From NCBI RefSeq assembly GCF_035270045.1, contig NZ_DATFIP010000059.1:74712-138711 (forward strand): DNA of 64,000 bases, given 5' to 3'. The position numbers and the translations under genes were made by a program. The DNA is from Salibaculum sp035270045. GTDB taxonomy: Bacteria > Pseudomonadota > Alphaproteobacteria > Rhodobacterales > Rhodobacteraceae. Shown here in pieces: positions 40,908 to 49,123 of this stretch (its first letter is position 1; every line of letters begins with the position of its first letter). A model generated the notes under the pieces. It did no database searches and had not been told where the DNA came from. It was given only the letters and a program-made list of their open reading frames with translations.

Positions 40908-41548
40908 TCCGTCTTGTCCTCGTAGCGGCACAGGTCACGGATGATGCAGGCGCCGCATTTGGGTTTCCGGGCCACGCAGATATAGCGTCCGTGCAGGATA
41001 AGCCAGTGGTGCGCATGGCGTTGGAAATCGACGGGCACATGGTCCTCGATCGCGCGTTCCACTGCGACCACGTCCTTGCCCGGGCAGATGCCCGACCGAT
41101 TGCCGACCCGAAAGATATGGGTGTCCACCGCCTGCGCTGGGTAGTGCCACCACATATTGAGCACCACGTTGGCCGTCTTGCGCCCAACGCCCGGCAGCGA
41201 TTGCAGCGCGGCGCGGGAATTGGGCACCTCGCCGCCATAGTCCTCGACAAGGATACGGCTGAGCTTGATGACGTTCTTCGCCTTGTTGCGGTAGAGCCCG
41301 ATCGTCTTGATATGCGCGATCACGCCCTCTTCGCCCAAGGCCAGCATCTTCTCGGGGGTATCGGCCACCTCGAACAGGGTCTTGGTCGCCTTGTTGACGC
41401 CCGAGTCGGTCGCCTGTGCCGAAAGCGCGACCGCCACCACCAGGGTAAAGGCGTTGACGTGGTTCAACTCGCCCCGGGGTTCGGGTTCGGCGGCCTGGAA
41501 GCGTTCGAAGACCGCGCGCATCTCGTTGTATGGAAGTTGCTTCACCAT
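40904..41548 (-). CDS. nth: endonuclease III
   Basis: A 214-residue DNA glycosylase/AP lyase that removes oxidised pyrimidines. The helix-hairpin-helix LPGVGRKTANVVL holds catalytic Lys124, and Asp142 follows in VDTHIFRVGNR. The C-terminal 4Fe-4S cluster has Cys191, 198, 201 and 207 with the exact 6-2-5 spacing of E. coli Nth. ATG 41548 gives the family N-terminus; the open frame continues upstream but without homology. The kinase gene is coupled downstream. Confidence 0.96.
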   Translation of the reverse strand: MVKQLPYNEMRAVFERFQAAEPEPRGELNHVNAFTLVVAVALSAQATDSGVNKATKTLFEVADTPEKMLALGEEGVIAHIKTIGLYRNKAKNVIKLSRILVEDYGGEVPNSRAALQSLPGVGRKTANVVLNMWWHYPAQAVDTHIFRVGNRSGICPGKDVVAVERAIEDHVPVDFQRHAHHWLILHGRYICVARKPKCGACIIRDLCRYEDKTE

Positions 41549-41661
41549 CCCGCACTTTTGTCCGAGCCTCTGGCCAGCGGCAAGGGCATCAAGCGCGAAT
41601 TCACCCCACTTGGCGCAAGAACCGGGTCGCCCGTGAACGCCCGTGCACCTATGGTGCGGGC

Positions 41662-42531
41662 ATGACACCCGATCACCGCTACCACTACCATGTCATCCGC
41701 CGCGCCATAGCGGAGATCGACGCCGCGTCGGCACCGCTGTCGCTGGACGAACTGGCCGGGCGGATGGGCATGTCGCCGGCGCATTTCCAGCGCCTGTTCT
41801 CACGGTGGGTCGGTGTCAGTCCCAAGCGCTACCAGCAATACCTTGCGCTCGGTCATGCCCGAAGCCTGCTGCAAGAGCGTTTCACGACACTGGACACCGC
41901 AGATGCGGTGGGCCTGTCCGGGTCCGGGCGGCTGCATGACCTTTTTCTGAAGTGGGAATCCATGAGTCCGGGCGACTATGCCCGCGGCGGCGACGGACTA
42001 ACCGTGCATTGGGGCTTTTTCGACAGTCCTTTCGGCCGCGCACTGGTCATGGGGACCAACAAGGGTATCTGCGGAATCGGCTTTGTCGAGGAGACGGGCG
42101 AGGACGCCGCGATGGCGGACCTGGCGGCACGCTGGCCCCGGGCAGAGTTCACCGAAAACCGGGCGGCTTTGCGGCCCTGGGCACAGGCCGCCTTTTTCGG
42201 GCAGACCACGGAGCCAACGCCGCTGCATGTGATCGGCACGCCCTTGCAGATCAAGGTCTGGGAAGCGCTGCTCGCCATCCCCTCGGGCCACGTGACCACC
42301 TATTCGGAGATCGCCGAGTCCATCGGCAACCGGCGCGCCGTGCGCGCCGTAGGCAGCGCAGTGGGGCGCAACCCCATCAGCTTCCTGATTCCCTGCCACC
42401 GGGCCATCCGAAAGTCCGGCGCCCTGGGCGGCTATCATTGGGGCCTGCCGGTCAAGCGCGCCATCCTGGCCTGGGAAGCGGCACGGACCGAAGCCGACGC
42501 ATCGGCGACAAACCGCGTGCCTCGGGGGTGA
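41662..42531 (+). CDS. AraC-type helix-turn-helix fused to O6-alkylguanine-DNA methyltransferase (Ada-like, no phosphotriester domain)
   Basis: A 289-residue DNA repair protein. Residues about 10-107 are an AraC helix-turn-helix (SPAHFQRLFSRWVGVSPKRYQQY), and residues about 115-280 are the methyltransferase with nucleophile Cys245 in PCHRAI and the DNA-binding helix GNRRAVRAVGSAVGRNP. It removes alkyl groups from O6-guanine irreversibly. Compared with E. coli Ada (354 residues) the N-terminal zinc domain with its activating Cys38 is absent, so it cannot sense phosphotriesters in that way. It is divergent from nth, another repair gene. Confidence 0.92.
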   Translation: MTPDHRYHYHVIRRAIAEIDAASAPLSLDELAGRMGMSPAHFQRLFSRWVGVSPKRYQQYLALGHARSLLQERFTTLDTADAVGLSGSGRLHDLFLKWESMSPGDYARGGDGLTVHWGFFDSPFGRALVMGTNKGICGIGFVEETGEDAAMADLAARWPRAEFTENRAALRPWAQAAFFGQTTEPTPLHVIGTPLQIKVWEALLAIPSGHVTTYSEIAESIGNRRAVRAVGSAVGRNPISFLIPCHRAIRKSGALGGYHWGLPVKRAILAWEAARTEADASATNRVPRG

Positions 42532-42614
42532 TATTGGATATCATGACGGTACAGACGATATGCTGACGCCATGAATGCGCTGATCTCCAGCGCCCGAAAG
42601 ATGAAAGACGCTCC

Positions 42615-43274
42615 ATGAAGTTTTCAAAGTTGACCACGGCCCTCGTGGCCTCTTCGCTATTCGTTATCGCCGGCTGCGAGGAGATGACGGACCCCGACAA
42701 CCCCAACCGGAACCAGCAGACCGGCGCCGCCGTGGGTGCCGGGCTCGGTGCCCTGGTGGGCATCGCTGCGGGCGACAGCGCCGAGGAACGCCGCCGCGGG
42801 GCGGTTGTCGGCGCGCTGGTGGGCGGGGGCCTCGGCGCTGTGGGTGGCGCACAGCTCGACCGGCAAGAGGCCGAATTGCGCCAGCAGATGGGCAACAATG
42901 CAACCATCGTGAACACCGGCGATCAACTGGTCGTGACCCTGCCGCAGGACATCCTCTTCGCCACCGACAGCGCGCAACTGACCGGTGCGCTGCGATCGGA
43001 CCTGACCACGCTGGCCGCCTCGATCAACCGCTACACCGGGACCACGGTCAACGTGATCGGCCATACCGACAACACCGGCTCTGCCGCTTACAATCAGGAC
43101 CTGTCGGCCCGGCGGGCCCAAGCCGTCAGTTCCGTGCTGATCGGGGCGGGCGTGGCACCGAACCGCATCCGCTCGATCGGGCGCGGAGAAGATGCGCCGG
43201 TTGCCACCAACTTGACCCCCGAAGGCCGTGCCCAGAACCGGCGGGTGGAAATCACGATCACGCCCAACCGCTGA
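42615..43274 (+). CDS. OmpA family lipoprotein (YiaD-like)
   Basis: A 219-residue outer-membrane lipoprotein. Lipobox VIAGC ends at Cys21; residues about 36-80 are a glycine zipper (GAAVGAGLGALVGIAAG, GAVVGALVGGGLGAVGGA) and residues about 105-219 an OmpA peptidoglycan-binding domain with ILFATDSAQL, VIGHTDNTGSAAYNQDLSARRAQAV and RVEITI. It anchors the outer membrane to peptidoglycan. A 13-bp GC-rich hairpin follows. Confidence 0.93.
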   Translation: MKFSKLTTALVASSLFVIAGCEEMTDPDNPNRNQQTGAAVGAGLGALVGIAAGDSAEERRRGAVVGALVGGGLGAVGGAQLDRQEAELRQQMGNNATIVNTGDQLVVTLPQDILFATDSAQLTGALRSDLTTLAASINRYTGTTVNVIGHTDNTGSAAYNQDLSARRAQAVSSVLIGAGVAPNRIRSIGRGEDAPVATNLTPEGRAQNRRVEITITPNR

Positions 43275-43307
43275 GGCGCGCACCATCACTACTTCCCGAT
43301 GTCACCG

Positions 43308-43340
43308 GCGGCGGTCCGGGGTTACGGCCCGGACCGCCGC
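43308..43340 (+). terminator. long GC-rich hairpin after the OmpA lipoprotein gene
   Basis: A perfect 13-bp stem, GCGGCGGTCCGGG (43308-43320) with CCCGGACCGCCGC (43328-43340), around a 7-base loop. No T-run follows (TGCCTATT), so it may stabilise the mRNA end or need Rho help. Confidence 0.65.
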
Positions 43341-43346
43341 TGCCTA

Positions 43347-43383
43347 TTGAGCAACAGGCCTATTGGTCATACGTTTTGACCAA
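43347..43383 (+). promoter_or_regulatory. promoter and self-operator of the GlcC-like regulator
   Basis: TTGAGC (43347-43352), a 17-base spacer and TACGTT (43370-43375) form a plausible promoter. The dyad TTGGTCA (43363-43369) with TGACCAA (43377-43383) is centred on that -10, a position suited to autorepression. Its outer arms TTGGT-N11-ACCAA are the same as at the glcD promoter. Confidence 0.65.
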
Positions 43384-43403
43384 ATGATCACGCCGGGGAC
43401 TCC

Positions 43404-44171
43404 ATGCCATTCGAACCCGTACGACCGGAAAAACTCTCGGACTCGGTCGTCAGACAAATCGAGCGATTGATCCTGCGGGGCATCCTGCGCCCGGGCGAAC
43501 GCCTGCCCTCGGAGCGAGAGATGTCCGAACGGCTGGGTGTCTCGCGCCCCTCGTTGCGCGAGGCACTGGCCGAGTTGCAGGCGGCGGGGCTTCTGACCAG
43601 CCGCGCAAGTTCCGGCGTCTACGTGGCCGAGGTCTTTGGCAATGCCTTTTCCGATGCGCTGGTGCGACTCTTTTCAAGCCATGAAGAGGCGGTCTTCGAC
43701 TATATTTCCTTTCGCCGTGACATGGAGGGGCTGGCCGCAGAACGGGCTGCAGTTCACGGCACCGAAACCGACCTCAAGGTAATCGGGACCATCTTCGGCA
43801 AGATGGAAGCGGCCCATTCCAAGCGCAATCCGCAAGAAGAGGCCGGACTCGATGCGGATTTCCACCTTTCTATCATAGAGGCCAGCCACAACGTCATCAT
43901 GCTGCACATGATGCGGTCGATGTATCAGCTGCTGCGCGAGGGTGTCTTCTACAACCGCCAGATCATGTTCAAGCGGCGCATGACCCGCGATAGCCTGCTG
44001 GACCAGCACCGCGACATCAACGAGGCGCTTCAGGCGCGGGATCCGGTCCGCGCACGGGCCGCGGTCGAGGCGCACCTGTCCTTCGTGGAACAGGCCCTGG
44101 CGGACCACCAGGCAGCCGAACGCAACGAAAGCATCGCGCGGCAACGTTACGAGCACGAGATGGGCAGATGA
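43404..44171 (+). CDS. GntR/FCD family regulator, GlcC-like
   Basis: A 255-residue DNA-binding protein. Residues about 8-75 are the FadR-type winged helix (LPSEREMSERLGVSRPSLREALAELQAAGLL), and residues about 90-235 the helical FCD effector domain with its metal-binding Asp/His residues (DADFHLSIIEASHN, DQHRDINEAL, RAAVEAHL). It aligns with E. coli GlcC in the FHLxIxxASHN and hinge regions. GlcC responds to glycolate, and a dyad like the one at its own promoter lies before glcD, so control of glcDEF is inferred. PdhR or LldR-type function is the alternative. The next gene overlaps its stop. Confidence 0.85.
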   Translation: MPFEPVRPEKLSDSVVRQIERLILRGILRPGERLPSEREMSERLGVSRPSLREALAELQAAGLLTSRASSGVYVAEVFGNAFSDALVRLFSSHEEAVFDYISFRRDMEGLAAERAAVHGTETDLKVIGTIFGKMEAAHSKRNPQEEAGLDADFHLSIIEASHNVIMLHMMRSMYQLLREGVFYNRQIMFKRRMTRDSLLDQHRDINEALQARDPVRARAAVEAHLSFVEQALADHQAAERNESIARQRYEHEMGR

Positions 44172-44917
44172 CCACGCCGCGCTCGCTGATCGTCACCGCC
44201 CATCCCGAGCCGGAGTCCTTCACGCACCAATGGGCCGCGGCCAGTGCCCGGGCCTGCGCTGCACCGATCGAAAGCCATCTCGTGCAAGAGGGGTTCGACC
44301 CTGTCGAACGCGCCGCCCATTTCGGGCATGAGGGACGCTTCGATGTGCTCAAGGCGCAGGAAAACGCGGCTGACACCGATACGCTGCCAGGCGATGTCGC
44401 CCGCGAGGTCGGCAGGATCACGGCAGCGGACCGGCTGATCCTGCATTTCCCGGTATGGTGGTTCGGTCCGCCCGCGATCCTCAAGGGCTGGATGGACCGT
44501 TGCCTCGTCAACGGCATTTTTCACCGCGGCAGCCAACGGTTCGACGCGGGGCTGGCGCGCGGCAAGTCGGTGCTGATCTGCGCAACCACCGGTGGCGATG
44601 GCGTCGAGACCGCCCGGGACGGCCGCGAAGGCGATATCAACCTGATCCTGTGGCCGCTCATGCACGCGCTACGCTATTGTGGCTTCGAGGTGCTCGAACC
44701 GGCCTTCCTGCATGGCGTTCATGGGTACCAGACGGGCGACGCCCGCGCCGACATGGAGGCGAGGATGGCCGCGACTCTCGATCAGCAGGCGGCACGCCTG
44801 GCAAGCTGGGACAGTCGCCCGCGCGTGCCGTTCAACGCCGATACGGACTTCGACACCGAGGGCCGCCTGAAGCGTGGTGCCCCGGCGCATGGCCCCTTCA
44901 TCAGCCACCGCCAATGA
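44168..44917 (+). CDS. NAD(P)H:quinone oxidoreductase family flavoprotein (MdaB/KefF/NQO-like)
   Basis: A 249-residue flavodoxin-fold protein. It opens LIVTAHPEPESFTHQWA (FMN phosphate loop) and has ADRLILHFPVWWFGPPAILKGWMDRCL, the family's FPVWWF-P-LKGW element, plus an ATTGGDG loop. These enzymes reduce quinones with two electrons in the cytoplasm. The ATG overlaps the regulator stop (ATGA), so the two are cotranscribed, and a terminator closes the unit. Link to glycolate metabolism is not evident beyond position. Confidence 0.85.
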   Translation: MTTPRSLIVTAHPEPESFTHQWAAASARACAAPIESHLVQEGFDPVERAAHFGHEGRFDVLKAQENAADTDTLPGDVAREVGRITAADRLILHFPVWWFGPPAILKGWMDRCLVNGIFHRGSQRFDAGLARGKSVLICATTGGDGVETARDGREGDINLILWPLMHALRYCGFEVLEPAFLHGVHGYQTGDARADMEARMAATLDQQAARLASWDSRPRVPFNADTDFDTEGRLKRGAPAHGPFISHRQ

Positions 44918-44918
44918 C

Positions 44919-44947
44919 AAAGGCCCGGGCATCGGCCCGGGCCTTTT
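44919..44947 (+). terminator. rho-independent terminator
   Basis: A 12-bp perfect stem, AAAGGCCCGGGC (44919-44930) with GCCCGGGCCTTT (44935-44946), loop ATCG and four T. It ends the regulator/flavoprotein unit and may also serve the convergent F0 ATP synthase operon. Confidence 0.9.
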
Positions 44948-44967
44948 CGTGTGGCTGAGAGCCATGC

Positions 44968-45534
44968 TCAGTGCAGTCTTTCACCAACCTCGGTGATGGC
45001 ATCGTCGATCAGCTTGTTGGCGCTGGTCGCGTCGGTCTGCTTGGCGATCACGTCACGCGCAGCGCCGATGGCCACGTCAACGGCTTGCGCCTGGACATCG
45101 CGCATGGCGGCATCCTTGGCGCTTTCGATCTGTTCTTCGGCGGCGGCAAGGCGGCGCGCCACAGAAGCCTTGATATCTTCCTTGGCCTGCTCGGCCGAGG
45201 TCTTGGCCTCCTCCTTGGCGGACTTGACGATACGGTCGGCCTGTTCCTGGACCTCTTTCTGCTTGCGCTCGTAGGAGGCCAGCAGCGTCTGGGCCTCTTC
45301 ACGCAGGGCCTTGGCCTCGTCCAGTTCGGACTGGATGCCCGCAGCACGATCATCCAGCATCTTGCCCAGCAGCCCAGGCACCTTGAAGTACAACAGAATA
45401 CCGATGAAGACGATGAACCCGAGTAGCACGATAAAGTCGGTGTTCCTGAGCGAGACAAACCCGTACTCCCCACCGGCGGCCCATGCCGGCGAGGCGGCAA
45501 GTGCGAATGCGGCGGTCATGATCAGCCTTTTCAT
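44968..45534 (-). CDS. atpF: F0 ATP synthase subunit b
   Basis: A 188-residue stalk subunit of the F0 sector in the inner membrane. A signal-like hydrophobic stretch ends in SPAWAAGG, followed by the membrane helix VLLGFIVFIGILLYF and a long charged coiled coil (about 60-165). I start it at ATG 45534, with AAAGGG nine bases upstream; a GTG at 45543 overlapping the b' stop is the alternative and adds three residues. The cleavable-looking N-terminus is common in alphaproteobacterial b subunits. It is the last gene of the F0 operon. Confidence 0.94.
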   Translation of the reverse strand: MKRLIMTAAFALAASPAWAAGGEYGFVSLRNTDFIVLLGFIVFIGILLYFKVPGLLGKMLDDRAAGIQSELDEAKALREEAQTLLASYERKQKEVQEQADRIVKSAKEEAKTSAEQAKEDIKASVARRLAAAEEQIESAKDAAMRDVQAQAVDVAIGAARDVIAKQTDATSANKLIDDAITEVGERLH

Positions 45535-45539
45535 GGCGG

Positions 45540-46088
45540 TCACCCTTTCATCTTCGCGTTGACGGCCGCCGTCACGGTGCGGGCGTCAGCCTTGCCACCC
45601 ATCGCGCCGACGATGTCCTTGGCGACATCCTTTGCCACGTCCTTGACGCTGTCCATGGCGCTGGCCTGGATGTCCGCGATGGCCTTCTCGCTTTCCGCGG
45701 TGCGCGCCGAGATCTCGGCATCGGCCTTTTCCATCTCGGCGTCCAGCTCGGCCTGGATACCGGCCTTGGTTTCCGCCGCGATGCGCTGCGCCTCGGCACG
45801 GGCATCGGCCAGGGCTTTCTCGTAGGCTTCCTCGGCCTCCTTGGCCTTCTGCTTGAGTTCTTCGGCGGCAGCGATGTCATTGGTAATGGTGCCCGCCCGT
45901 TCGGCCAACACCGCGGAAATGCGGGGCAGTGCGATGCGGGACAGCACGAAGTAGATCACGACGAGCGTGAGTACGAGCCAGAATATCTGGTTGGGCCACC
46001 AGTCAAAGCAAAGCTGCGGCATGCCGATGGCAGAGCCATCCGCGCCGATGCAGGTACTTGCGGTTTGCCCGGGTGTTTCGGTCGCCAT
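45540..46088 (-). CDS. F0 ATP synthase subunit b'
   Basis: A 182-residue b-type subunit found with b in phototrophs and alphaproteobacteria. The membrane helix is IFWLVLTLVVIYFVLSRIALP (about 35-55), then a long coiled coil rich in Ala, Glu and Lys (about 65-160). It forms a heterodimeric stator with the b subunit encoded next. The gene starts at ATG 46088 and ends within a few bases of the b start. Confidence 0.94.
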   Translation of the reverse strand: MATETPGQTASTCIGADGSAIGMPQLCFDWWPNQIFWLVLTLVVIYFVLSRIALPRISAVLAERAGTITNDIAAAEELKQKAKEAEEAYEKALADARAEAQRIAAETKAGIQAELDAEMEKADAEISARTAESEKAIADIQASAMDSVKDVAKDVAKDIVGAMGGKADARTVTAAVNAKMKG

Positions 46089-46171
46089 GACGTCCTCCGT
46101 CGGAACCTGGTCTCACTATCGGGCGGCCCGTTTCCGAGCCGCCCGCGCGTAAGGATGGTGTTCCGTAAGAC

Positions 46172-46396
46172 TCAGACGGCGAACATCAGCAGCAGCGCGA
46201 CGAGGAACGAGAAGATCCCGAGGGCCTCAGCGAAGGCGATGCCGATGAAGAGGGTCGCGGTCTGGCCAGCGGCCGCGGAGGGGTTGCGCAGTGCGCCGGC
46301 CAGGAAGTTGCCGGCGACGTTGCCGACACCCAGGGCTGCGATGCCGGTTCCGAGACCGGCGATGCCGGCGCCGATGTGTGCGAGTTGGCCTTCCAT
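46172..46396 (-). CDS. atpE: F0 ATP synthase subunit c
   Basis: A 74-residue two-helix proteolipid. The proton-binding carboxylate is Glu57 in FAEALGIF; the polar loop is ALRNPSA. The N-terminal glycine-rich helix (GAGIAGLGTGIAALGVGNVAGNF) is characteristic. A ring of these subunits rotates with proton flow. GGAG with suitable spacing lies before the ATG at 46396. Confidence 0.97.
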   Translation of the reverse strand: MEGQLAHIGAGIAGLGTGIAALGVGNVAGNFLAGALRNPSAAAGQTATLFIGIAFAEALGIFSFLVALLLMFAV

Positions 46397-46448
46397 GAGA
46401 GTTCTCCTTACGATTGATTTGGAAGTTGCGAAACTGCGAGATCAGACC

Positions 46449-47204
46449 TTAGTGCGAGGGATGCAGCGCATCCTTCAGATAGACGCAGGTCAGAATGGTA
46501 AAGACGTAGGCCTGGATGAAGGACACCAGCACTTCGAGCCCGTACATAGCCGTGACCGCGAGCACGGAAAGAGGGCTTACAAGGGCAAGCGCCGCGAAGC
46601 CGGCGAAGACCTTGATCACGGCGTGACCGGCCATCAGGTTCCCTGCCAGTCGGATGGAGTGGCTGACAGGTCGCACGAAATAGGAAATGAGCTCGATCAC
46701 GGCCAGGATCGGCCGAAGCGCCAGCGGCGCGCTGTCGACCCAGAACAGGCCCAGGAATTTCATGCCGTGCTTGACGAAACCGACGATGGTCACCGTCAGG
46801 AAAACAGCCAGTGCCAATATGATCGTCACGGCGAAATGCGAGGTGGTCGTGAATGCCGTGGGCACAAGCCCGAGGAAGTTGGCGAAGACGATGAACATGA
46901 ACAAAGTCATGATGTAGGGGAAGAATACGAGGGCATCCTTGCCAGCGACGTCCTCGACCATCTTGTGGATGAACCCGTAGGCAAGCTCGGCGACGGATTG
47001 GGTGCGGCTTGGCACGATGGCCCGGCGGCGGGTTCCCATGACCAGCAGCAGGATCACCCCGACCACTGCCAGCCCCATCCAGAGCGTCACGTTTGTGGGT
47101 GTGTACCAAGTGACCGGGCCGTTCCCGAACAGGGGCTCGACGATGAACTGGTCCATCGGGTGGAAGACCAGGCCGCTCTTTTCTCCGGTTGTCTCAGTCG
47201 CCAT
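46449..47204 (-). CDS. atpB: F0 ATP synthase subunit a
   Basis: A 251-residue membrane subunit that carries the proton half-channels. The essential arginine is Arg185 in HSIRLAGNLMAGH, and the segment ELAYGFIHKMVEDVAGKD is typical. Five or six membrane helices are visible. The ATG at 47204 lies 11 bases inside the end of the AtpI-like gene. Confidence 0.97.
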   Translation of the reverse strand: MATETTGEKSGLVFHPMDQFIVEPLFGNGPVTWYTPTNVTLWMGLAVVGVILLLVMGTRRRAIVPSRTQSVAELAYGFIHKMVEDVAGKDALVFFPYIMTLFMFIVFANFLGLVPTAFTTTSHFAVTIILALAVFLTVTIVGFVKHGMKFLGLFWVDSAPLALRPILAVIELISYFVRPVSHSIRLAGNLMAGHAVIKVFAGFAALALVSPLSVLAVTAMYGLEVLVSFIQAYVFTILTCVYLKDALHPSH

Positions 47205-47538
47205 CGCGTTCGTCTTTCCCGTCTTCGCCGCCCAGCCTGGACAGCTGCGTGTTCTGCATCTCTTGGGCGGTTCGCATCATGGTTTTGACACCGGCCGCGA
47301 AGCCCAAGAATACGAAAAGCACCATCAACCACGGCTGTGTCCCCAAAAGGGCGTCCAACCCGTATCCGATGCCGAAACCGATCCCCAGACCGGCCACAAG
47401 CTCTATCACCATTCGCCAGGCGTGCTGCGCCTGGGAATAATGCTCCTCGGAATGGTGCTTTTCGACCTCGTCGCCCCTGGCCGCCGCGATCCTCTCCTCC
47501 AGCGCCTTCAGGCGATCCTTTGGATCTTGATCGGACAA
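47194..47538 (-). CDS. atpI: AtpI/AtpZ family ATP synthase assembly protein
   Basis: A 114-residue protein with a charged N-terminal helix (about 5-35) and two membrane helices (about 50-68 and 74-94) of the glycine-rich AtpI type (GLGIGFGIGYGLDALLG, VFLGFAAGVKTMMRTAQE). AtpI helps assemble the c-ring. I chose TTG 47538 because AAAGGGG lies eight bases before it; a longer frame from 47595 has no ribosome binding site. It is the first gene of the F0 operon, which lacks F1 genes as usual in this bacterial group. Confidence 0.85.
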   Translation of the reverse strand: MSDQDPKDRLKALEERIAAARGDEVEKHHSEEHYSQAQHAWRMVIELVAGLGIGFGIGYGLDALLGTQPWLMVLFVFLGFAAGVKTMMRTAQEMQNTQLSRLGGEDGKDERDGD

Positions 47539-47698
47539 GGTTGCGCCCCTTTCCTTGGCTGCCGCTTTGCTAAGCCGGGCTGGGGCCAGAGTCAACGCTG
47601 ACCACTACACCCTCAAACCCCTGACAAAAATGACTTTTATGTCACCGCGCCAGCCTGCCGCACCGGCCGGAGGTCAGTCACGTGGCCCTTGGGCATAT

Positions 47699-47714
47699 TC
47701 AACCACATGGTTGA
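47699..47714. promoter_or_regulatory. inverted repeat upstream of the arsR-type gene
   Basis: TCAACC (47699-47704) and GGTTGA (47709-47714) flank ACAT, 31 bases before the ATG. The right arm overlaps a TTGACG -35-like hexamer (47711-47716), as expected for an autoregulatory ArsR-type operator. No matching -10 is clear. Confidence 0.4.
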
Positions 47715-47744
47715 CGTTTGTCGCTTTTGCCACTTGATGGGGAC

Positions 47745-48095
47745 ATGAGCCCCTCACTCGACACAGTCTTCGCCGCCCTGGCCGACCCGACCCGCCGGGC
47801 GATCCTGTCCATGTTGCTTGAGGACGACATGGCCGTCACCGACGTGGCCGAGCCCTTCGCGATGTCGCTTGCCGCGATCTCCAAGCACCTGGGGATCCTG
47901 ACCCGCGCCGGGCTGATCAGCCAGGAACGGCGCGGCCGGGTGAAATGGTGCAAGCTGGAACCCGACGCCCTGCGCGCGGCCAGCGTCTGGATGCAGGGCT
48001 TCGGCCAGTTCGACCAGATTGACCTGGACGCTTTCGAGCGGTTTCTCGAAGGGGAATTGTCCGGCCTCGCCCAGCAGCAGGCCGACCGGGGCTGA
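47745..48095 (+). CDS. ArsR family transcriptional regulator
   Basis: A 116-residue winged-helix protein: FAALADPTRRAILSMLL, the recognition helix MSLAAISKHLGILTRAGLI and a basic wing RRGRVKWCKLEP. No CxC metal motif is present, so it is more like the SdpR-type regulators than metal sensors. An inverted repeat lies at its promoter. No SRPBCC or other typical partner gene follows; the next gene runs the other way. Confidence 0.88.
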   Translation: MSPSLDTVFAALADPTRRAILSMLLEDDMAVTDVAEPFAMSLAAISKHLGILTRAGLISQERRGRVKWCKLEPDALRAASVWMQGFGQFDQIDLDAFERFLEGELSGLAQQQADRG

Positions 48096-48122
48096 TCCTG
48101 CCCGTCAGGGAACGCGGACCCG

Positions 48123-49001
48123 TCAGTCCTGCGCGTCGCGGGCCCAATCCTTCAGGTGCTTGAGAAAGGCCTGCACCTTGGTGGTTCGGTGCAGGTCCAC
48201 GTGGGTGACCAGCCACAACTGGCCGCCCCACTCCTGCTGTGACGGCAGCACCTCGACCAGGTCGGGGTGGCGCTCCAGTTCGCCCAGGCCGACGAAACCG
48301 ATTCCCACGCCCGAGAGGATCGCGTCGACGTTGTTGCGCGCGGTCGAGGTCCGGAAAATCACCCGGTCCTCGGGCACGGCGCCGGCAAGCCATTGATTGT
48401 AGGGCGCGCGGCTGGCCTTGTCCTCGGGGCCGACGAACCAGTGACCGGCCAGGTCGTCCTCGTCACCGGGCTGGCCATGTTGCGCGATATAGTCTCGCGC
48501 GGCCACGAGATGCGCGGACTGGCGCCGGAACTTCTGCACCACGTTGTCGGGCTGATCGGGGGCCTTTCCGGCGCGGATCGCCACATGGGCCTCTCCGTAT
48601 TCGAGCCGGAACAGGCGCTGACCGGTCAGGTAACGGATGCTGATCTCCGGATATGTTGCTCGGAACGACGCCAGCACCGGCGTCAGTTCGGGCGAAAAGG
48701 CCTCCAGCGACGTCACGACCAGTTCGCCGCTCACACCCTCGCCCTGCCCCTTGATCCGGCCCGCCAACTGCGTGAGCTGATCGTCGGTGGTCGCTGCCAC
48801 CTGCATAAGGTCCTGCCCCGCCTCGGTCGGGGTGTAACCGCGCGCGTGGCGCTGGAACAGGCGGGTCCCAAGGCGTTCCTCCAGCGCATCTATATGGCGG
48901 ATCACGGTGGCGTGGTGCACGCCAAGCACCTCGGCCGCGCCGCTGACCGTGCCGACGCGGGCCACCTGGTAGGCGGTGCGAATCTCGTCCCAGTTATCCA
49001 T
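48123..49001 (-). CDS. LysR family transcriptional regulator
   Basis: A 292-residue regulator. The N-terminal helix-turn-helix (about 4-62) reads TVSGAAEVLGVHHATVIRHIDALEERLGTRLFQR, slightly unusual in its first helix, and the effector domain of about 200 residues follows (SGELVVTSLEAFSPELTPVL, VRNNVDAILSGVGIGFV-like). The effector is unknown. It is divergent from acylphosphatase across 122 bases and converges with the arsR gene. Confidence 0.88.
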   Translation of the reverse strand: MDNWDEIRTAYQVARVGTVSGAAEVLGVHHATVIRHIDALEERLGTRLFQRHARGYTPTEAGQDLMQVAATTDDQLTQLAGRIKGQGEGVSGELVVTSLEAFSPELTPVLASFRATYPEISIRYLTGQRLFRLEYGEAHVAIRAGKAPDQPDNVVQKFRRQSAHLVAARDYIAQHGQPGDEDDLAGHWFVGPEDKASRAPYNQWLAGAVPEDRVIFRTSTARNNVDAILSGVGIGFVGLGELERHPDLVEVLPSQQEWGGQLWLVTHVDLHRTTKVQAFLKHLKDWARDAQD

Positions 49002-49123
49002 CGGCCCTGCCCCCTCGCTGCAATCCAGTTACCCGGATCGGCCCCCGGATTGCAACGGGGCCCGGGGTTGCGAGGCGGTCGAGCCGGCGTCTAGGATTCG
49101 GCGCGAAACGAAAGGCCAGAGAC

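Noticed and set aside
42736..42860. Repetitive GC-rich stretch in the OmpA lipoprotein gene as a DNA repeat
   Set aside because: It encodes the glycine zipper of the protein and is explained by coding.
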